Part shown: in pieces, positions 33,313 to 42,335 of the stretch
Layout of the letters: every line of letters begins with the position of its first letter
Position numbering within the stretch: the first letter of the stretch is position 1
Source of the DNA: GCA-016699445 sp964555055
Lineage (GTDB): Bacteria; UBA10199; JACPAL01; GCA-016699445
Direction: 5' to 3'
NCBI GenBank assembly: GCA_964555055.1
Contig: CAZKQW010000007.1
Coordinates: 62,001-126,000, forward strand
Length of the DNA stretch: 64,000 bases
The notes under the pieces: generated by a model
What the model was told of the DNA's origin: nothing
Database searches by the model: none
What the model saw: only the letters and a program-made list of their open reading frames with translations
Position numbers and translations under genes: made by a program

Positions 33313-34473
33313 ATGTATAAAAGAGATTGGGTTCCTTTTTTACGGGAAAAGGCCTCTCAATACCCCATTTTAACTCTTATCGGCCCTCGCCAAGCGGGAA
33401 AGTCGACTTTATGTCGGTCCGTTTTTCCCGATTATATCTATGTGACTTTGGAAGATGGGGATACCCGCAGTTTAGCCCAGCAAGACCCGAGGGGATTTTT
33501 TAAAAAATACCCATCCCCCCTTATTATCGATGAGATACAGCGTGCGCCCGATCTGCTTTCCTATTTGCAAACTCTTGTCGATGAACCCGGCACGGGTCGT
33601 TCCTTTGTTTTGACCGGATCCCATCAACTGCTCCTGATGGAAAAAGTGGCTCAAACCTTGGCGGGTCGTACGTATATCGCAAAACTTCTTCCCTTTTCGC
33701 ATCAAGAACTACTGCAAAAGGAATCTTCACGCTTTTCCGACGTCGATGATTATCTTTTTTCCGGAGGTTACCCCCGTATTTACGACAAGAATATCCCGCC
33801 TAACGAATGGCTCTCGCAATATTATCAGACTTATGTCGAAAGGGACGTCCGACAGATTTTGAACATTACCGATCTGGATCTCTTCGATCGGTTCGTCCGT
33901 TTATGCGCGGGGAGAGTCGGTCAAATATGGGAAGCCTCTTCCTTGTCGAGGGATTGCGGGATTTCGGTGCCTACGGCGGCGTCATGGCTTTCGGTGCTCA
34001 AGGCGAGCTTCATTTGTTTTACGCTGCAGCCTCATTTTCGGAACTTCAACAAACGCCTCATTAAGAATCCCAAGCTTTATTTTTATGATACCGGTCTCGT
34101 CTGTTACCTTTTGCAAATCAGGACGAAGGATATCCTGCAGAATCACCCACTGAGGGGAAATATTTTCGAAAACTGGGTCGTCGCGGAAAAACTGAAGCAA
34201 GCTTACCATCATGGCGTGGAGCCGGCCTATTATTATTGGAGAGACCACAAAGGCCACGAAGTCGATCTGATCGAAGACCGGAGCACGTATCTCTATCCCG
34301 TAGAGATCAAATCCGGCGCTACGTTTCACGCCGATTTTTTAAAAGATGTGAATTATTTGAATGCTCTCCAAGAGAGTTCCCTTACTCAAGGCGAGTCGGG
34401 AGCTTGTATTTACGGAGGGGACTCTTCCTTCGAGTTTAAAGGATTCAAAGTAGTTTCGTGGAAGGAAATATAA
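33313..34473 (+). CDS. AAA+ ATPase with C-terminal DUF4143
   Basis: 386-residue ATPase. Walker A GPRQAGKS (24-31), Walker B LIIDEIQ (Asp73, Glu74), sensor-like VLTGSHQLLL, and an Arg-containing YVERDVRQI that begins the DUF4143 part, ending in a VDLIED and YPVEIKSG nuclease-like segment (a restriction-endonuclease-like fold in this family). Such genes are scattered, mobile and often solitary; their role is unknown. The leader (33246-33312) is strongly AT-rich, the gene is flanked by unrelated genes and its codon use is A/T-leaning compared with the ppx operon, consistent with transfer. Confidence 0.88.
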   Translation: MYKRDWVPFLREKASQYPILTLIGPRQAGKSTLCRSVFPDYIYVTLEDGDTRSLAQQDPRGFFKKYPSPLIIDEIQRAPDLLSYLQTLVDEPGTGRSFVLTGSHQLLLMEKVAQTLAGRTYIAKLLPFSHQELLQKESSRFSDVDDYLFSGGYPRIYDKNIPPNEWLSQYYQTYVERDVRQILNITDLDLFDRFVRLCAGRVGQIWEASSLSRDCGISVPTAASWLSVLKASFICFTLQPHFRNFNKRLIKNPKLYFYDTGLVCYLLQIRTKDILQNHPLRGNIFENWVVAEKLKQAYHHGVEPAYYYWRDHKGHEVDLIEDRSTYLYPVEIKSGATFHADFLKDVNYLNALQESSLTQGESGACIYGGDSSFEFKGFKVVSWKEI

Positions 34474-34496
34474 AATTGAAAAGGCATTCCTAAAAA

Positions 34497-34892
34497 TCAA
34501 CGAGCGAACTGGTCGACGAAGCTCGCGAGCTTTTCGATCGAGAACGGCTTGGGCAGGTAGGCGTCCGCGCCGCAGAGAAAACCTCGCCGGCGGTCTTCTT
34601 CGGTCGTCTTTGCGGAAATCATGATGACGGGGATGTTTCGGTATTCGTCGGAAGTCTTGATAAATTCACAAATCTCGTAACCGTTCGGGGACGGCATCAT
34701 GATGTCGAGCAGGATGACGTCTGGCTTCTTTTGATCCACCACTTCCCAGAGGGCTTGAGGCCCCGAAAACGCGGTCGAGATCTCGTAGCCTCTGCGGGCG
34801 AGGTTATAGGACGTCCATTCGATGATATCCGGATCGTCGTCGATGATGAGGACTTTTTTAGGTTTTGTCTCTTTCATAAGGCGTTTCTCCAT
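34497..34892 (-). CDS. Single-domain response regulator (receiver only)
   Basis: 131-residue receiver with IIDDDPD acidic pocket, phospho-acceptor Asp63 in LLDIMMPSPNG, MISAKT and LPKPFS; no output domain follows. Such proteins act as phosphotransfer intermediates or by protein contact, as with CheY or SpoIIAA-type systems. The first ATG is at 34892; an internal ATG five codons later has a better GAGAAA before it and may be the true start. It lies 52 bases after the OM barrel gene on the same strand, so it may share its Pho-box-like promoter. The cognate kinase is not identifiable here. Confidence 0.88.
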   Translation of the reverse strand: MEKRLMKETKPKKVLIIDDDPDIIEWTSYNLARRGYEISTAFSGPQALWEVVDQKKPDVILLDIMMPSPNGYEICEFIKTSDEYRNIPVIMISAKTTEEDRRRGFLCGADAYLPKPFSIEKLASFVDQFAR

Positions 34893-34944
34893 GAGGGAAA
34901 AGGTAATGCCCTTTTGTGTACGGAAGATGGAGACCGTGTGATTT

Positions 34945-35808
34945 TTAAAATACGATTCGAGTCCCCACTCGGAATTCCAACGTCGGATTCAAGAAATAGG
35001 TATGATCCATATCCCTTTGGGCCGCTAAGGAGATCCTCGCGTCGAAGGGGAACTGGAAGTCGCCCAACCGAGGCGTGACGGAGACGGAAAGGCGGTTGAT
35101 CCAAACGTTGCCTTCGTCGGGCCCCGAGCCTTCAAGGCGCGGGTTGATGTGGTAGAAGGATTCCAGCCGTCCGGAAAAAATGCCGTCGCTGAAGCGGAGC
35201 TGCAACCCCGCTCGGATCTGCATTTCCAAACGATAGGCCGAAACGGCGTACATCCGGTCGCTTGCCGGGATTCCTACGGTGTCCCCGGGACGGGCGGGAG
35301 AGCCTATGTCGTGGCGTACGTAACGCGTGGTGGTTTCCGCGTAGTTGACCCCAGCGGCGAGGAGAAGTCCGGCTTTCCAAGATTCCCCGATGTTCCAAAG
35401 GCAGAAGACGTTGACCAACCCTTGAATCGATAGGTCGGTTTGATTCGACCGCGTCGCTCGATCGGTGTTAGGGACGCGCGCCGCACTGATTTGATAGCCG
35501 GGTACCGCCGGCAAATCCGAGGTCCGTACGTTCACCGGCCCTCCTGGATCCCCGAACATCCTGTTATTTTCGATTTGGATCGTCCAAAGTCTGGAAAGGG
35601 TTCGATCGTAATTGATTTGGAATCCAAAGGCATCGACCATGCCGCCGTTGAAACCCCGCGGCGGATCGATGGCCGCGGACGTGTAGCGGAAAAGCGCGGT
35701 GAGCGTATTGGGGGTTTGTGGCGCCGCGGTTTGGGCCTCCGCATCTGGAGTCGAGGCCAAGGCTCCCAATAATGGAAGGGCGCCGGAAGAGAGTCTAAAG
35801 AGTTGCAT
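34945..35808 (-). CDS. Outer-membrane beta-barrel protein
   Basis: 287 residues with an N-terminal signal ending near ASTPDAEAQ, then alternating amphipathic strands rich in Arg, Tyr and Gly, and a C-terminal VGTRIVF whose final Phe is the usual barrel-insertion signal. No specific family recognised; it could be a small channel or a meta-pathway-type OMP. No good Shine-Dalgarno sequence before the ATG. TTCAC half-sites 11 bp apart lie 49-65 bases upstream on this strand, so phosphate-responsive expression is plausible, with the receiver protein gene downstream. Confidence 0.7.
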   Translation of the reverse strand: MQLFRLSSGALPLLGALASTPDAEAQTAAPQTPNTLTALFRYTSAAIDPPRGFNGGMVDAFGFQINYDRTLSRLWTIQIENNRMFGDPGGPVNVRTSDLPAVPGYQISAARVPNTDRATRSNQTDLSIQGLVNVFCLWNIGESWKAGLLLAAGVNYAETTTRYVRHDIGSPARPGDTVGIPASDRMYAVSAYRLEMQIRAGLQLRFSDGIFSGRLESFYHINPRLEGSGPDEGNVWINRLSVSVTPRLGDFQFPFDARISLAAQRDMDHTYFLNPTLEFRVGTRIVF

Positions 35809-35856
35809 GATAGGCGAATCATCGCCGAATCGGAGGGAAGGTTTCGCGACGTTTCC

Positions 35857-35872
35857 GTGAATTTTGTGTGAA
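35857..35872 (-). promoter_or_regulatory. Pho-box-like site of the OM barrel gene
   Basis: On the minus strand TTCAC at 35872-35868 and TTCAC at 35861-35857, spaced 11 bp and joined by ACAAAA, the same ACAAAATTCAC arrangement seen before the porin gene at 37303-37313. No convincing -10 element at the right distance. Confidence 0.5.
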
Positions 35873-35876
35873 GGGA

Positions 35877-37232
35877 TTATCCGTCTTCGAACTGCCCGAT
35901 TTGGATATCCGAATCATCATGGTGCATCTTGTAATAAAGCTTGGCGAAGGCCAGCCGCTTGGCGGGATGCGGATCAAGGATGTAAGGTCGCATAAGGAGA
36001 ATCATATACGCGAGATCTTCTCTGACGATCGCATTACGGGCATGGCGAAAATAATTTCCAATCAGTTCCATTATTTCTTCTAAATCTTCCTGAGGGATCT
36101 CCACGCTTTTGCGAGCGATCATATTTACGACTAACGCGAGTATCTGCTCTCGGATGGAGTCATCTTTCTGGAGAAGAGGTACAACATTTAAGAAATTGAG
36201 GGCTATTTGCATTCCTATTTTTATCATTCTCACCTGATTAAAAGTGAATAATTCGGTGAGGACATTGAGGATCGCATTATTTAAATCCTTTATACTCCCA
36301 GGTAATTGGTGAGCCCCTTCAACGTGCGGAGAAACGGGCTCTCTCACCACGGGATCAGGCCCCCACTTTTTTTTGAGGAGGGCGTAAATCCTGGCGGTCA
36401 GAAGTCTTAAGGCGGGATTTGAAGTATCCCCGCACTCGGTGACTTCTCGGGTGAGCGCGCATATTTCACGCGGGTAAAGACATCCTTTTTGGTCGAGCCG
36501 TTCGACGTATCGGTAAAAAGCGTCGGAAAGGTCTCCGGTCGCCCCCCAAGGGATATTTGAGAGAATGTAAAAGGAAGCCTTCAGGACTTCTAATCTTAAC
36601 CGCACATAATCGGGTCCGCGTACCTCAGTCCTTATTAAAAAACGCGATGAAGCCTCTAAGACGATTTCGACCTCTCGCAAGCCATGATGGCCGATGTCCT
36701 TTAAATTCCTCAAAGTAGAATCGACGTGCGCAGGATCCTTGCATGCATCCAGCCTGGAGATATCTTCAGCCAAAGCCTGAGCCTGTTGTAAGGATTCCTT
36801 CGGTGAAAGTACCCAAAAACATAGCAAGAGCGAGGCCGTCGAGAACAGAGCCGCCCGATCGCAAAATAGATCCTGTGAAGGGGACGATCCCTTTAGGAGG
36901 GCTAAACCTAAAAGAGTCAATCCGAATACCAAGCTCGGGAGGACGTAGGGCTCGTGTCGTCCCCATTGCTCCCGCATCACATGCGGGGCACAACCTAATT
37001 TCACGAGCGTTCGGTAAAAGGGGAGAGCGACGGGATGAGCGGATGCAAAGCGGTCAGGAGAAAATACTGGGAAAACGAGCCTGCGTATTTCGTTAGAAGA
37101 AGTGTAGGGCGGAAGCTTTATTTCCGTGCTGAGGTGGGTAGCCGGACCATTAGCCCTATGGTACGGAGGCGCCAGGTGAAAATAATGCTGCGATAGGCCT
37201 GTGATCAGAGGCCATAAAACAGGGCGTGACAT
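35877..37232 (-). CDS. Hypothetical membrane-associated protein, 451 residues
   Basis: No family recognised. Two hydrophobic stretches (YVLPSLVFGLTLLGLALL near 95-112 and AALFSTASLLLCFWVL near 126-141) predict a membrane hairpin; the roughly 300 residues after it are alpha-helical with repeating Leu-rich amphipathic helices that look like an irregular helical-repeat domain. The start at 37232 is the first ATG, but the N-terminal 90 residues are weakly structured and a later start is possible. It is divergent from the porin gene; the shared intergenic region holds a Pho-box-like site. Confidence 0.55.
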   Translation of the reverse strand: MSRPVLWPLITGLSQHYFHLAPPYHRANGPATHLSTEIKLPPYTSSNEIRRLVFPVFSPDRFASAHPVALPFYRTLVKLGCAPHVMREQWGRHEPYVLPSLVFGLTLLGLALLKGSSPSQDLFCDRAALFSTASLLLCFWVLSPKESLQQAQALAEDISRLDACKDPAHVDSTLRNLKDIGHHGLREVEIVLEASSRFLIRTEVRGPDYVRLRLEVLKASFYILSNIPWGATGDLSDAFYRYVERLDQKGCLYPREICALTREVTECGDTSNPALRLLTARIYALLKKKWGPDPVVREPVSPHVEGAHQLPGSIKDLNNAILNVLTELFTFNQVRMIKIGMQIALNFLNVVPLLQKDDSIREQILALVVNMIARKSVEIPQEDLEEIMELIGNYFRHARNAIVREDLAYMILLMRPYILDPHPAKRLAFAKLYYKMHHDDSDIQIGQFEDG

Positions 37233-37296
37233 AGTGATGGGTTATCGCTCGAACCTTAAAAAAGTTGTGGGGGAGACTCCGACTTTCACGAAATTT

Positions 37297-37313
37297 TGTC
37301 ACACAAAATTCAC
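37297..37313 (+). promoter_or_regulatory. Pho-box-like site of the porin gene
   Basis: TTGTCAC ends at 37302 and AATTCAC ends at 37313, the TCAC cores being 11 bp apart; a further TCAC core at 37286-37289 is 13 bp upstream and out of phase. About 77 bases before the porin start codon. Confidence 0.55.
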
Positions 37314-37389
37314 ACCGGACTCATCAAGCCGCCATGCAGGGACTTCATTGTCCGCCGCGAAAATCTTTAAAAAGCAAAAGGAGAAAATT

Positions 37390-38589
37390 ATGAAATTAAA
37401 AAGAACGTTAATCGCGGTTTATGGGGTCGCGGCCTGTCTCGGAAGCTTCGGTGCCGATAATACCGCCCATGCGGACGACATCCGGGCCGTCTATAAAATC
37501 GGGGACGGGCTCAGCATCGGGGACGGTGGAGATAACCTCATCCACTTTCAAGGACGCGTGCAGCCGCGCTTTACCTTGACTAAGGTCGAAGGGGCGCCGA
37601 CGACGGACGGGTTCAGTATCAACCGCGGCGAGTTCCGCGTTGATGGTTTCGTGTTAGGTAAGAAGTTGAAGTACGGCTTGGAGTTCAATTTCGCGACGAC
37701 GGGTACGAAGAGCACAGCTACGGCGTGTACTAACGATCCTTGTACCACCACCGCAACGGTACTCACCTCCACAGGCAACAATGGCCTGGCCTCCCTAAAC
37801 GACTATTATATTGATTGGGTGCCGACAAAGGAGTTTGGTCTCCAATTCGGCCAGTTCAAGGTGCCGTTTCTGATCCAGCAGCTTACTTCATCCACGAAGC
37901 AACAATTCATCGACCGTTCGCTCACGACCGGTTTCTTCGATCTGACGCGCGACGTGGGGGTAAATGCCCATGGCGGCGTGTTGGATGGAAAGCTCAATTA
38001 CGCGGCCTTTTTAATGAACGGTGAGGGCCCCAACAGCGTCAACATCAACAGCCAGCACTTGATGGCGGGCGTACGCTTCGATGTGCCGATTCTGGGAACC
38101 TACGAATATTCGGAGACGGACGTGGGGAATTCCGAGGACCACAATCTCGGCTTCGGCTTGGCCTATGCGTTCAATGATAACGGGAACGCCGCGATCCAAA
38201 ACAGCTCAATCGCCCGTTATACACGGGCAAGCCATGGGACCTTCGATCTTGGTTACAAACATAAGGGGCTCTCCCTCCAAGGAGCCTTAATGCTGACGCG
38301 CGCCATGGAAGGGACGAAGCTCACCAACTGGGGTTATAACGTCCAGGCGGGTTATTTCTTCATCCCCAAGACTTTCGAGTTGGCCGTCCGCCAAGGAGGG
38401 ACCGTCTTTTCGAATGCGGCCGCCAATCCCAACAACCAATACGAATACGCCCTCGGTATGAACTATTTCCCCTGGCAGAAAGGGCATGGGGTGAAATTCC
38501 AAGTGAACTACACCTTCTTGGATAATAACGGAGGCAGTTTGAACGTGCAGGGGCACCGCGTGAATGCCGCCATGAACCTGATTTTCTAG
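37390..38589 (+). CDS. Phosphate-selective porin O/P family protein
   Basis: Outer-membrane porin of 399 residues. Start set at the ATG preceded by AAGGAG and followed by a signal peptide (MKLKRTLIAVYGVAACLGSF, cleavage near AHADD). The mature N-terminus VYKIGDGLSIGDG and FQGRVQPRF, the GFSINRGEFRVDGFVLGKKLKYGLEF segment in parts, and QFGQFKVPF are typical of the OprO/OprP-type porin family. The C-terminal NAAMNLIF ends in Phe as expected for barrels. Position directly before pstS behind a Pho-box-like site supports phosphate or polyphosphate uptake across the outer membrane. Confidence 0.9.
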   Translation: MKLKRTLIAVYGVAACLGSFGADNTAHADDIRAVYKIGDGLSIGDGGDNLIHFQGRVQPRFTLTKVEGAPTTDGFSINRGEFRVDGFVLGKKLKYGLEFNFATTGTKSTATACTNDPCTTTATVLTSTGNNGLASLNDYYIDWVPTKEFGLQFGQFKVPFLIQQLTSSTKQQFIDRSLTTGFFDLTRDVGVNAHGGVLDGKLNYAAFLMNGEGPNSVNINSQHLMAGVRFDVPILGTYEYSETDVGNSEDHNLGFGLAYAFNDNGNAAIQNSSIARYTRASHGTFDLGYKHKGLSLQGALMLTRAMEGTKLTNWGYNVQAGYFFIPKTFELAVRQGGTVFSNAAANPNNQYEYALGMNYFPWQKGHGVKFQVNYTFLDNNGGSLNVQGHRVNAAMNLIF

Positions 38590-38600
38590 GAAAATGAAAA

Positions 38601-38644
38601 CGTAACGATTTCGTCACAAAAACGTCACACAGGGTCCGCATAAG
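38601..38644 (+). promoter_or_regulatory. Pho-box promoter of pstS
   Basis: Three consecutive 11-bp units start with CGTAAC (38601), CGTCAC (38612) and CGTCAC (38623). CATAAG at 38639-38644 is a plausible -10 element about ten bases after the last half-site, the geometry of PhoB-activated promoters. Strongest Pho site in the window. Confidence 0.75.
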
Positions 38645-38673
38645 TCGACCCTCTCAAACAGAAGAGGTTTGTT

Positions 38674-39675
38674 ATGGATAAAAGAAGAATAGTTCACGGT
38701 TTGATGACAGCAGCTTTCGCTATGGGGATGATGGCGGCGAAAACCGCATCCGCCGGGAATGTGATCAAGATCGACGGTTCGAGCACGGTGTATCCAATCA
38801 CGGAAGCCGTCGCCGAAGAATTTCAAATCGCGAAAAAGGGCGTAATGAAAGCCACCGTCGGTATCTCGGGGACGGGAGGAGGTTTCAAGAAATTCTGCCG
38901 GGGAGATACGGATATCTCCAACGCCTCGCGGCCCATTCAAAAGAAGGAGATGGACGACTGCTTCCTAGCCGGCATTAAGTATTACGAGCTACCTATCGCC
39001 TATGACGCTTTGACTGTCATCGTAAATCCCAGCAGCCCTCTCTCATCGATCAAGGTTTCCGAGCTCAAGACCCTATGGGCTCCTGAAGCTCAGGGTAAGA
39101 TTAAAACGTGGAACCAGGTGAACCCGGCTTGGTCGGCCGAGTCGGTGAAGCTTTTCGGCGCTGGCTCGGATTCCGGCACCTTCGATTATTTTACCGAGGC
39201 CATCGTGGGTAAGGCCAAGTCCAGCCGCGGCGATTATACGGCGAGCGAGGACGATAACGTCCTCGTCCAAGGAGTGGCGAATGATAAAAACTCCCTCGGT
39301 TATTTCGGGATGGCTTATTACGAGGAAAATAAAGCGAAGTTAAAGGCCCTGGCGATCGATAATGGCAAGGGAGGCGTCCTGCCTTCGGAGCAGACCGTAA
39401 AGGACGGTACGTATGTACCGCTCTCCCGCCCGATTTTCATTTATGTGAGCGCCAAGTCCTATGAGGCTAAGCCTGAAGTTAAGGAATTTGTGGATTTTTA
39501 TCTCCAGAATGCGCAAAAGCTCGTGCCTCAAGTGAAGTATGTGGCGCTTCCGGCGGAAGACTATGTCGAAGGTGTTAAGAGATTGACGGAGAAGAAGGTG
39601 GGGACCGGTTTCGGAGGAAAATCCGAAGTGGGTCTCAAGGTATCGGACTTGTTGAAACGTGAACCGAAACTCTAA
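38674..39675 (+). CDS. pstS: Phosphate ABC transporter substrate-binding protein PstS
   Basis: Periplasmic phosphate receptor of the Pst high-affinity uptake system, 333 residues. Signal peptide ends near KTASA-GNV. Phosphate-binding elements GSSTVYP near the mature N-terminus, SGTGGG, RGDTDISNASR and GSDSGTF are all present. AGAGG precedes the ATG. First gene of pstSCAB, with pstC overlapping its 3' end by 17 bases, behind a triple Pho-box unit. Confidence 0.97.
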   Translation: MDKRRIVHGLMTAAFAMGMMAAKTASAGNVIKIDGSSTVYPITEAVAEEFQIAKKGVMKATVGISGTGGGFKKFCRGDTDISNASRPIQKKEMDDCFLAGIKYYELPIAYDALTVIVNPSSPLSSIKVSELKTLWAPEAQGKIKTWNQVNPAWSAESVKLFGAGSDSGTFDYFTEAIVGKAKSSRGDYTASEDDNVLVQGVANDKNSLGYFGMAYYEENKAKLKALAIDNGKGGVLPSEQTVKDGTYVPLSRPIFIYVSAKSYEAKPEVKEFVDFYLQNAQKLVPQVKYVALPAEDYVEGVKRLTEKKVGTGFGGKSEVGLKVSDLLKREPKL

Positions 39676-40558
39676 AACCGACCGAAGAGAGTTTTCCGAA
39701 AAGGCCGTTAGGATCGTTCTATTCCTGATGGCCTTTTCGTCCGTTATGGTCACGGTTGGCATCGTCTGGGTGCTTCTCTACGAATCCTTTTCGTTTTTTA
39801 GCCATGTGTCGCTCCTCGACTTTTTGACGGACACGCAGTGGACCCCGCTCTTCGAGGACGCTCATTACGGTATCCTGCCGTTGGTTTCCGGAACGTTCGT
39901 GACGACTCTGGTTGCCGTCATCGTGGCGATCCCGTTAGGGACTATCATCGCGATTTACTTGAGCGAATACGCCCCCCATCGTTTACGCGAAATTGTCAAA
40001 CCCGCCCTTGAACTTTTAAGCGCCGTGCCGACCGTCGTGTACGGGTATTTCGCTCTGCTTTTTCTGACGCCCCTCTTGCAGAAAATCATGCCGGAACTCC
40101 CGGGATTCAACATGCTGAGTGCCGGCATGATCATGGGCGTGATGATCATTCCTTACGTGAGTTCTCTAAGCGAGGACGCGATGAGGGCGGTTCCGATGCA
40201 TATCCGGGAAGGGTCTTACGCCATGGGGGCGACGCGCTTTCAGACAGCGGTGAAGGTGATCTTCCCCTCGGCGCTTTCGGGCATCACCTCGGCCTATATC
40301 CTCGGTTTTTCCCGCGCTGTGGGTGAGACGATGATCGTGGCGATCGCGGCCGGCTTGCAGCCGAACTTGACGTGGAATCCCACCGAACCCGCCTCCACGA
40401 TCACGGCTTATATCGTGCAAGTCAGCCTCGGGGATCTTCCCCATGGGAGCATCGGTTACCAGACGATTTTCGCGGCGGGCTTCACCCTCCTCTTGATGAC
40501 TCTTTTCTTTAATATCGTGGGGCATTATTTCAGGAAGCGGTTCCGGGAGGTTTACTGA
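39659..40558 (+). CDS. pstC: Phosphate ABC transporter permease PstC
   Basis: 299-residue inner-membrane permease. About six hydrophobic helices with an N-terminal one near residues 22-45, and the EAA loop GSYAMGATRFQTAVKVIFPSA in its expected place, contacting PstB. SAVPTVVYGYFALLFL is characteristic of Pst permeases. The GTG start at 39659 lies inside pstS; a later start is possible but would remove the cytoplasmic N-terminus only. Confidence 0.96.
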   Translation: MNRNSKTDRREFSEKAVRIVLFLMAFSSVMVTVGIVWVLLYESFSFFSHVSLLDFLTDTQWTPLFEDAHYGILPLVSGTFVTTLVAVIVAIPLGTIIAIYLSEYAPHRLREIVKPALELLSAVPTVVYGYFALLFLTPLLQKIMPELPGFNMLSAGMIMGVMIIPYVSSLSEDAMRAVPMHIREGSYAMGATRFQTAVKVIFPSALSGITSAYILGFSRAVGETMIVAIAAGLQPNLTWNPTEPASTITAYIVQVSLGDLPHGSIGYQTIFAAGFTLLLMTLFFNIVGHYFRKRFREVY

Positions 40559-40560
40559 TC

Positions 40561-41469
40561 ATGAAATCCCTCTCTCGAGTCATCGCCCATCATAAGCGCG
40601 TGGATAAGCTCTTCATCATCTTAGGGCTTCTTTCGCTCTTGGTGGGGCTGCTGACGCTATGCGCCTTGATCCTCGATCTCTCCCTGGACGGGGTTTCTCG
40701 CCTCTCGATGCCCTTCATGACATCTTTCCCGTCGCGATTCCCGGAAAAAGCGGGCATCCTCTCGTCTTGGGTGGGTTCGACTCTGGTCATGTTCACGACG
40801 GCCGTGATTTCGATCCCGGTCGGTGTCGGAGCCGCGATTTATTTGGAGGAATTCGCGGCGAAGAATAAGCTCACGGACATCATCGAGATTAACATCACCA
40901 ATTTAGCCGGCGTCCCGTCGATCGTCTACGGTTTGATGGCCTTGGGCCTTTTCGTCTACAAGCTCCATTTGGGCCAAAGCATCCTGACGGCGGGCCTGAC
41001 CTTGGGGCTTCTGGTCCTACCCATCGTCATTACGGCGACGCGCGAAGCGATCCGCGCGGTGCCCGTCGGGATCCGCGAAGCCGCGTTCGCCTTGGGGGCG
41101 ACGCGATGGCAAATGGTGAAAGACCACATCCTCCCGTATTCGACGGGCGGGATTTCCACGGGCATCATCATCGCCCTCTCGAGGGCCATCGGGGAAAGTT
41201 CCCCTCTGATCACGATCGGAGCGCTCACGTTCATCGCCTTCCTCCCGCCATCGCCGGTCCAGGCGGATTTCCCTTACCTTTCCTTCGAATGGTTGATGTC
41301 GCCGTTCACGGTCATCCCGATCCAGATGTTCAATTGGGTCTCCCGTCCCCAAGCCGAGTTCCATTTGAACGCTGCCGCCGCTGGTTTGATTTTATTGGTG
41401 ATGACTTTGTCGATGAATGGTATCGCGATTTGGATCCGATACAAGTTTCGCAAGAAAGTGAAGTGGTGA
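40561..41469 (+). CDS. pstA: Phosphate ABC transporter permease PstA
   Basis: 302-residue partner permease of PstC. Shows the family segment NLAGVPSIVYGLMALGLF and the EAA loop REAAFALGATRWQMVKDHI. Starts two bases after the pstC stop codon and ends three bases before pstB, so tightly coupled. Forms the membrane channel with PstC. Confidence 0.96.
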   Translation: MKSLSRVIAHHKRVDKLFIILGLLSLLVGLLTLCALILDLSLDGVSRLSMPFMTSFPSRFPEKAGILSSWVGSTLVMFTTAVISIPVGVGAAIYLEEFAAKNKLTDIIEINITNLAGVPSIVYGLMALGLFVYKLHLGQSILTAGLTLGLLVLPIVITATREAIRAVPVGIREAAFALGATRWQMVKDHILPYSTGGISTGIIIALSRAIGESSPLITIGALTFIAFLPPSPVQADFPYLSFEWLMSPFTVIPIQMFNWVSRPQAEFHLNAAAAGLILLVMTLSMNGIAIWIRYKFRKKVKW

Positions 41470-41472
41470 GCC

Positions 41473-42237
41473 ATGGCGTCTCTCAAAGCAGAGGTCAAAG
41501 GACTGAATTTCTATTATGGCGAACGGCAGGCCTTAAAGAACATCAACTTGCCCGTCTTGGAGCGTAAGGTAACGGCGTTGATCGGGCCCTCAGGTTGCGG
41601 CAAGTCGACTTACCTGCGTTGCTTCAATCGCATGCATGATCTCTACCCGGGGCATCGTTATGAGGGAGAAATCACCCTTTTCCCGGACCAAGTGAACCTC
41701 ATCGGCAAGGACGTCGATCCTATCGAGATCCGCATGCGGATCAGCATGGTGTTCCAAAAGCCGAATCCCTTCCCCAAGTCCATCTACGAAAACGTCGCCT
41801 ACGGCTTGCGCGTGCGGGGGGAGTCGTCCAAGAAAGTCATCGACGAAAAGGTCGAGAAAGCGTTGCGGGGAGCGGCCCTCTGGGAAGAAGTCAAAGACCG
41901 TCTTCACCAACTCGCCTTCAATCTCTCGGGAGGCCAGCAGCAACGCCTATGCATCGCACGCGCTTTGGCGCCCGATCCCGAACTGCTCCTTTTCGACGAA
42001 CCGACCTCCGCCTTGGATCCGATTGCGACCGCGCGCATCGAAGAATTAGTGAACGAAATCAAAAAGGACGTGACTATCCTCATCGTCACCCACAATATGC
42101 AGCAGGCCGCCCGCGTTTCGGATTACACAGCCTTCCTTTATATGGGAGAACTCGTCGAATACGGGGAAACCAAGACTTTATTCACGACACCGCGCCAAAA
42201 GAAGACGGAAGAGTATATTACGGGCCGTTTTGGGTGA
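41473..42237 (+). CDS. pstB: Phosphate ABC transporter ATPase PstB
   Basis: 254-residue ATPase driving the Pst transporter and, in E. coli, linking it to PhoU/PhoR signalling. Walker A GPSGCGKST, ABC signature LSGGQQQRL, Walker B LLFDEPTSALDP, and the switch His in VTHNM. The CFNRMHDLYPG segment after Walker A is specific to PstB. Followed by a 98-base gap before phoU. Confidence 0.97.
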   Translation: MASLKAEVKGLNFYYGERQALKNINLPVLERKVTALIGPSGCGKSTYLRCFNRMHDLYPGHRYEGEITLFPDQVNLIGKDVDPIEIRMRISMVFQKPNPFPKSIYENVAYGLRVRGESSKKVIDEKVEKALRGAALWEEVKDRLHQLAFNLSGGQQQRLCIARALAPDPELLLFDEPTSALDPIATARIEELVNEIKKDVTILIVTHNMQQAARVSDYTAFLYMGELVEYGETKTLFTTPRQKKTEEYITGRFG

Positions 42238-42238
42238 T

Positions 42239-42281
42239 TTTTTCTAAAAAGTAACATAACCCCTTTCATTCTTTAGAAAAA
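42239..42281. repeat. AT-rich inverted repeat between pstB and phoU
   Basis: TTTTTCTAAA (42239-42248) and TTTAGAAAAA (42272-42281) can form a 10-bp AT-only stem with a 23-base loop. It could attenuate or process the pst-phoU transcript, but the stem is too weak to call it a terminator. Confidence 0.35.
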
Positions 42282-42335
42282 TCGGTAAAATCTTGGATTA
42301 CATATCTCATTGATAATAGAGGAGGGTGGATCGGC

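Noticed and set aside
42238..42281. Possible terminator after pstB
   Set aside because: The stem is only A/T pairs with a large loop and no T-run, so termination is unlikely; kept as an inverted repeat.
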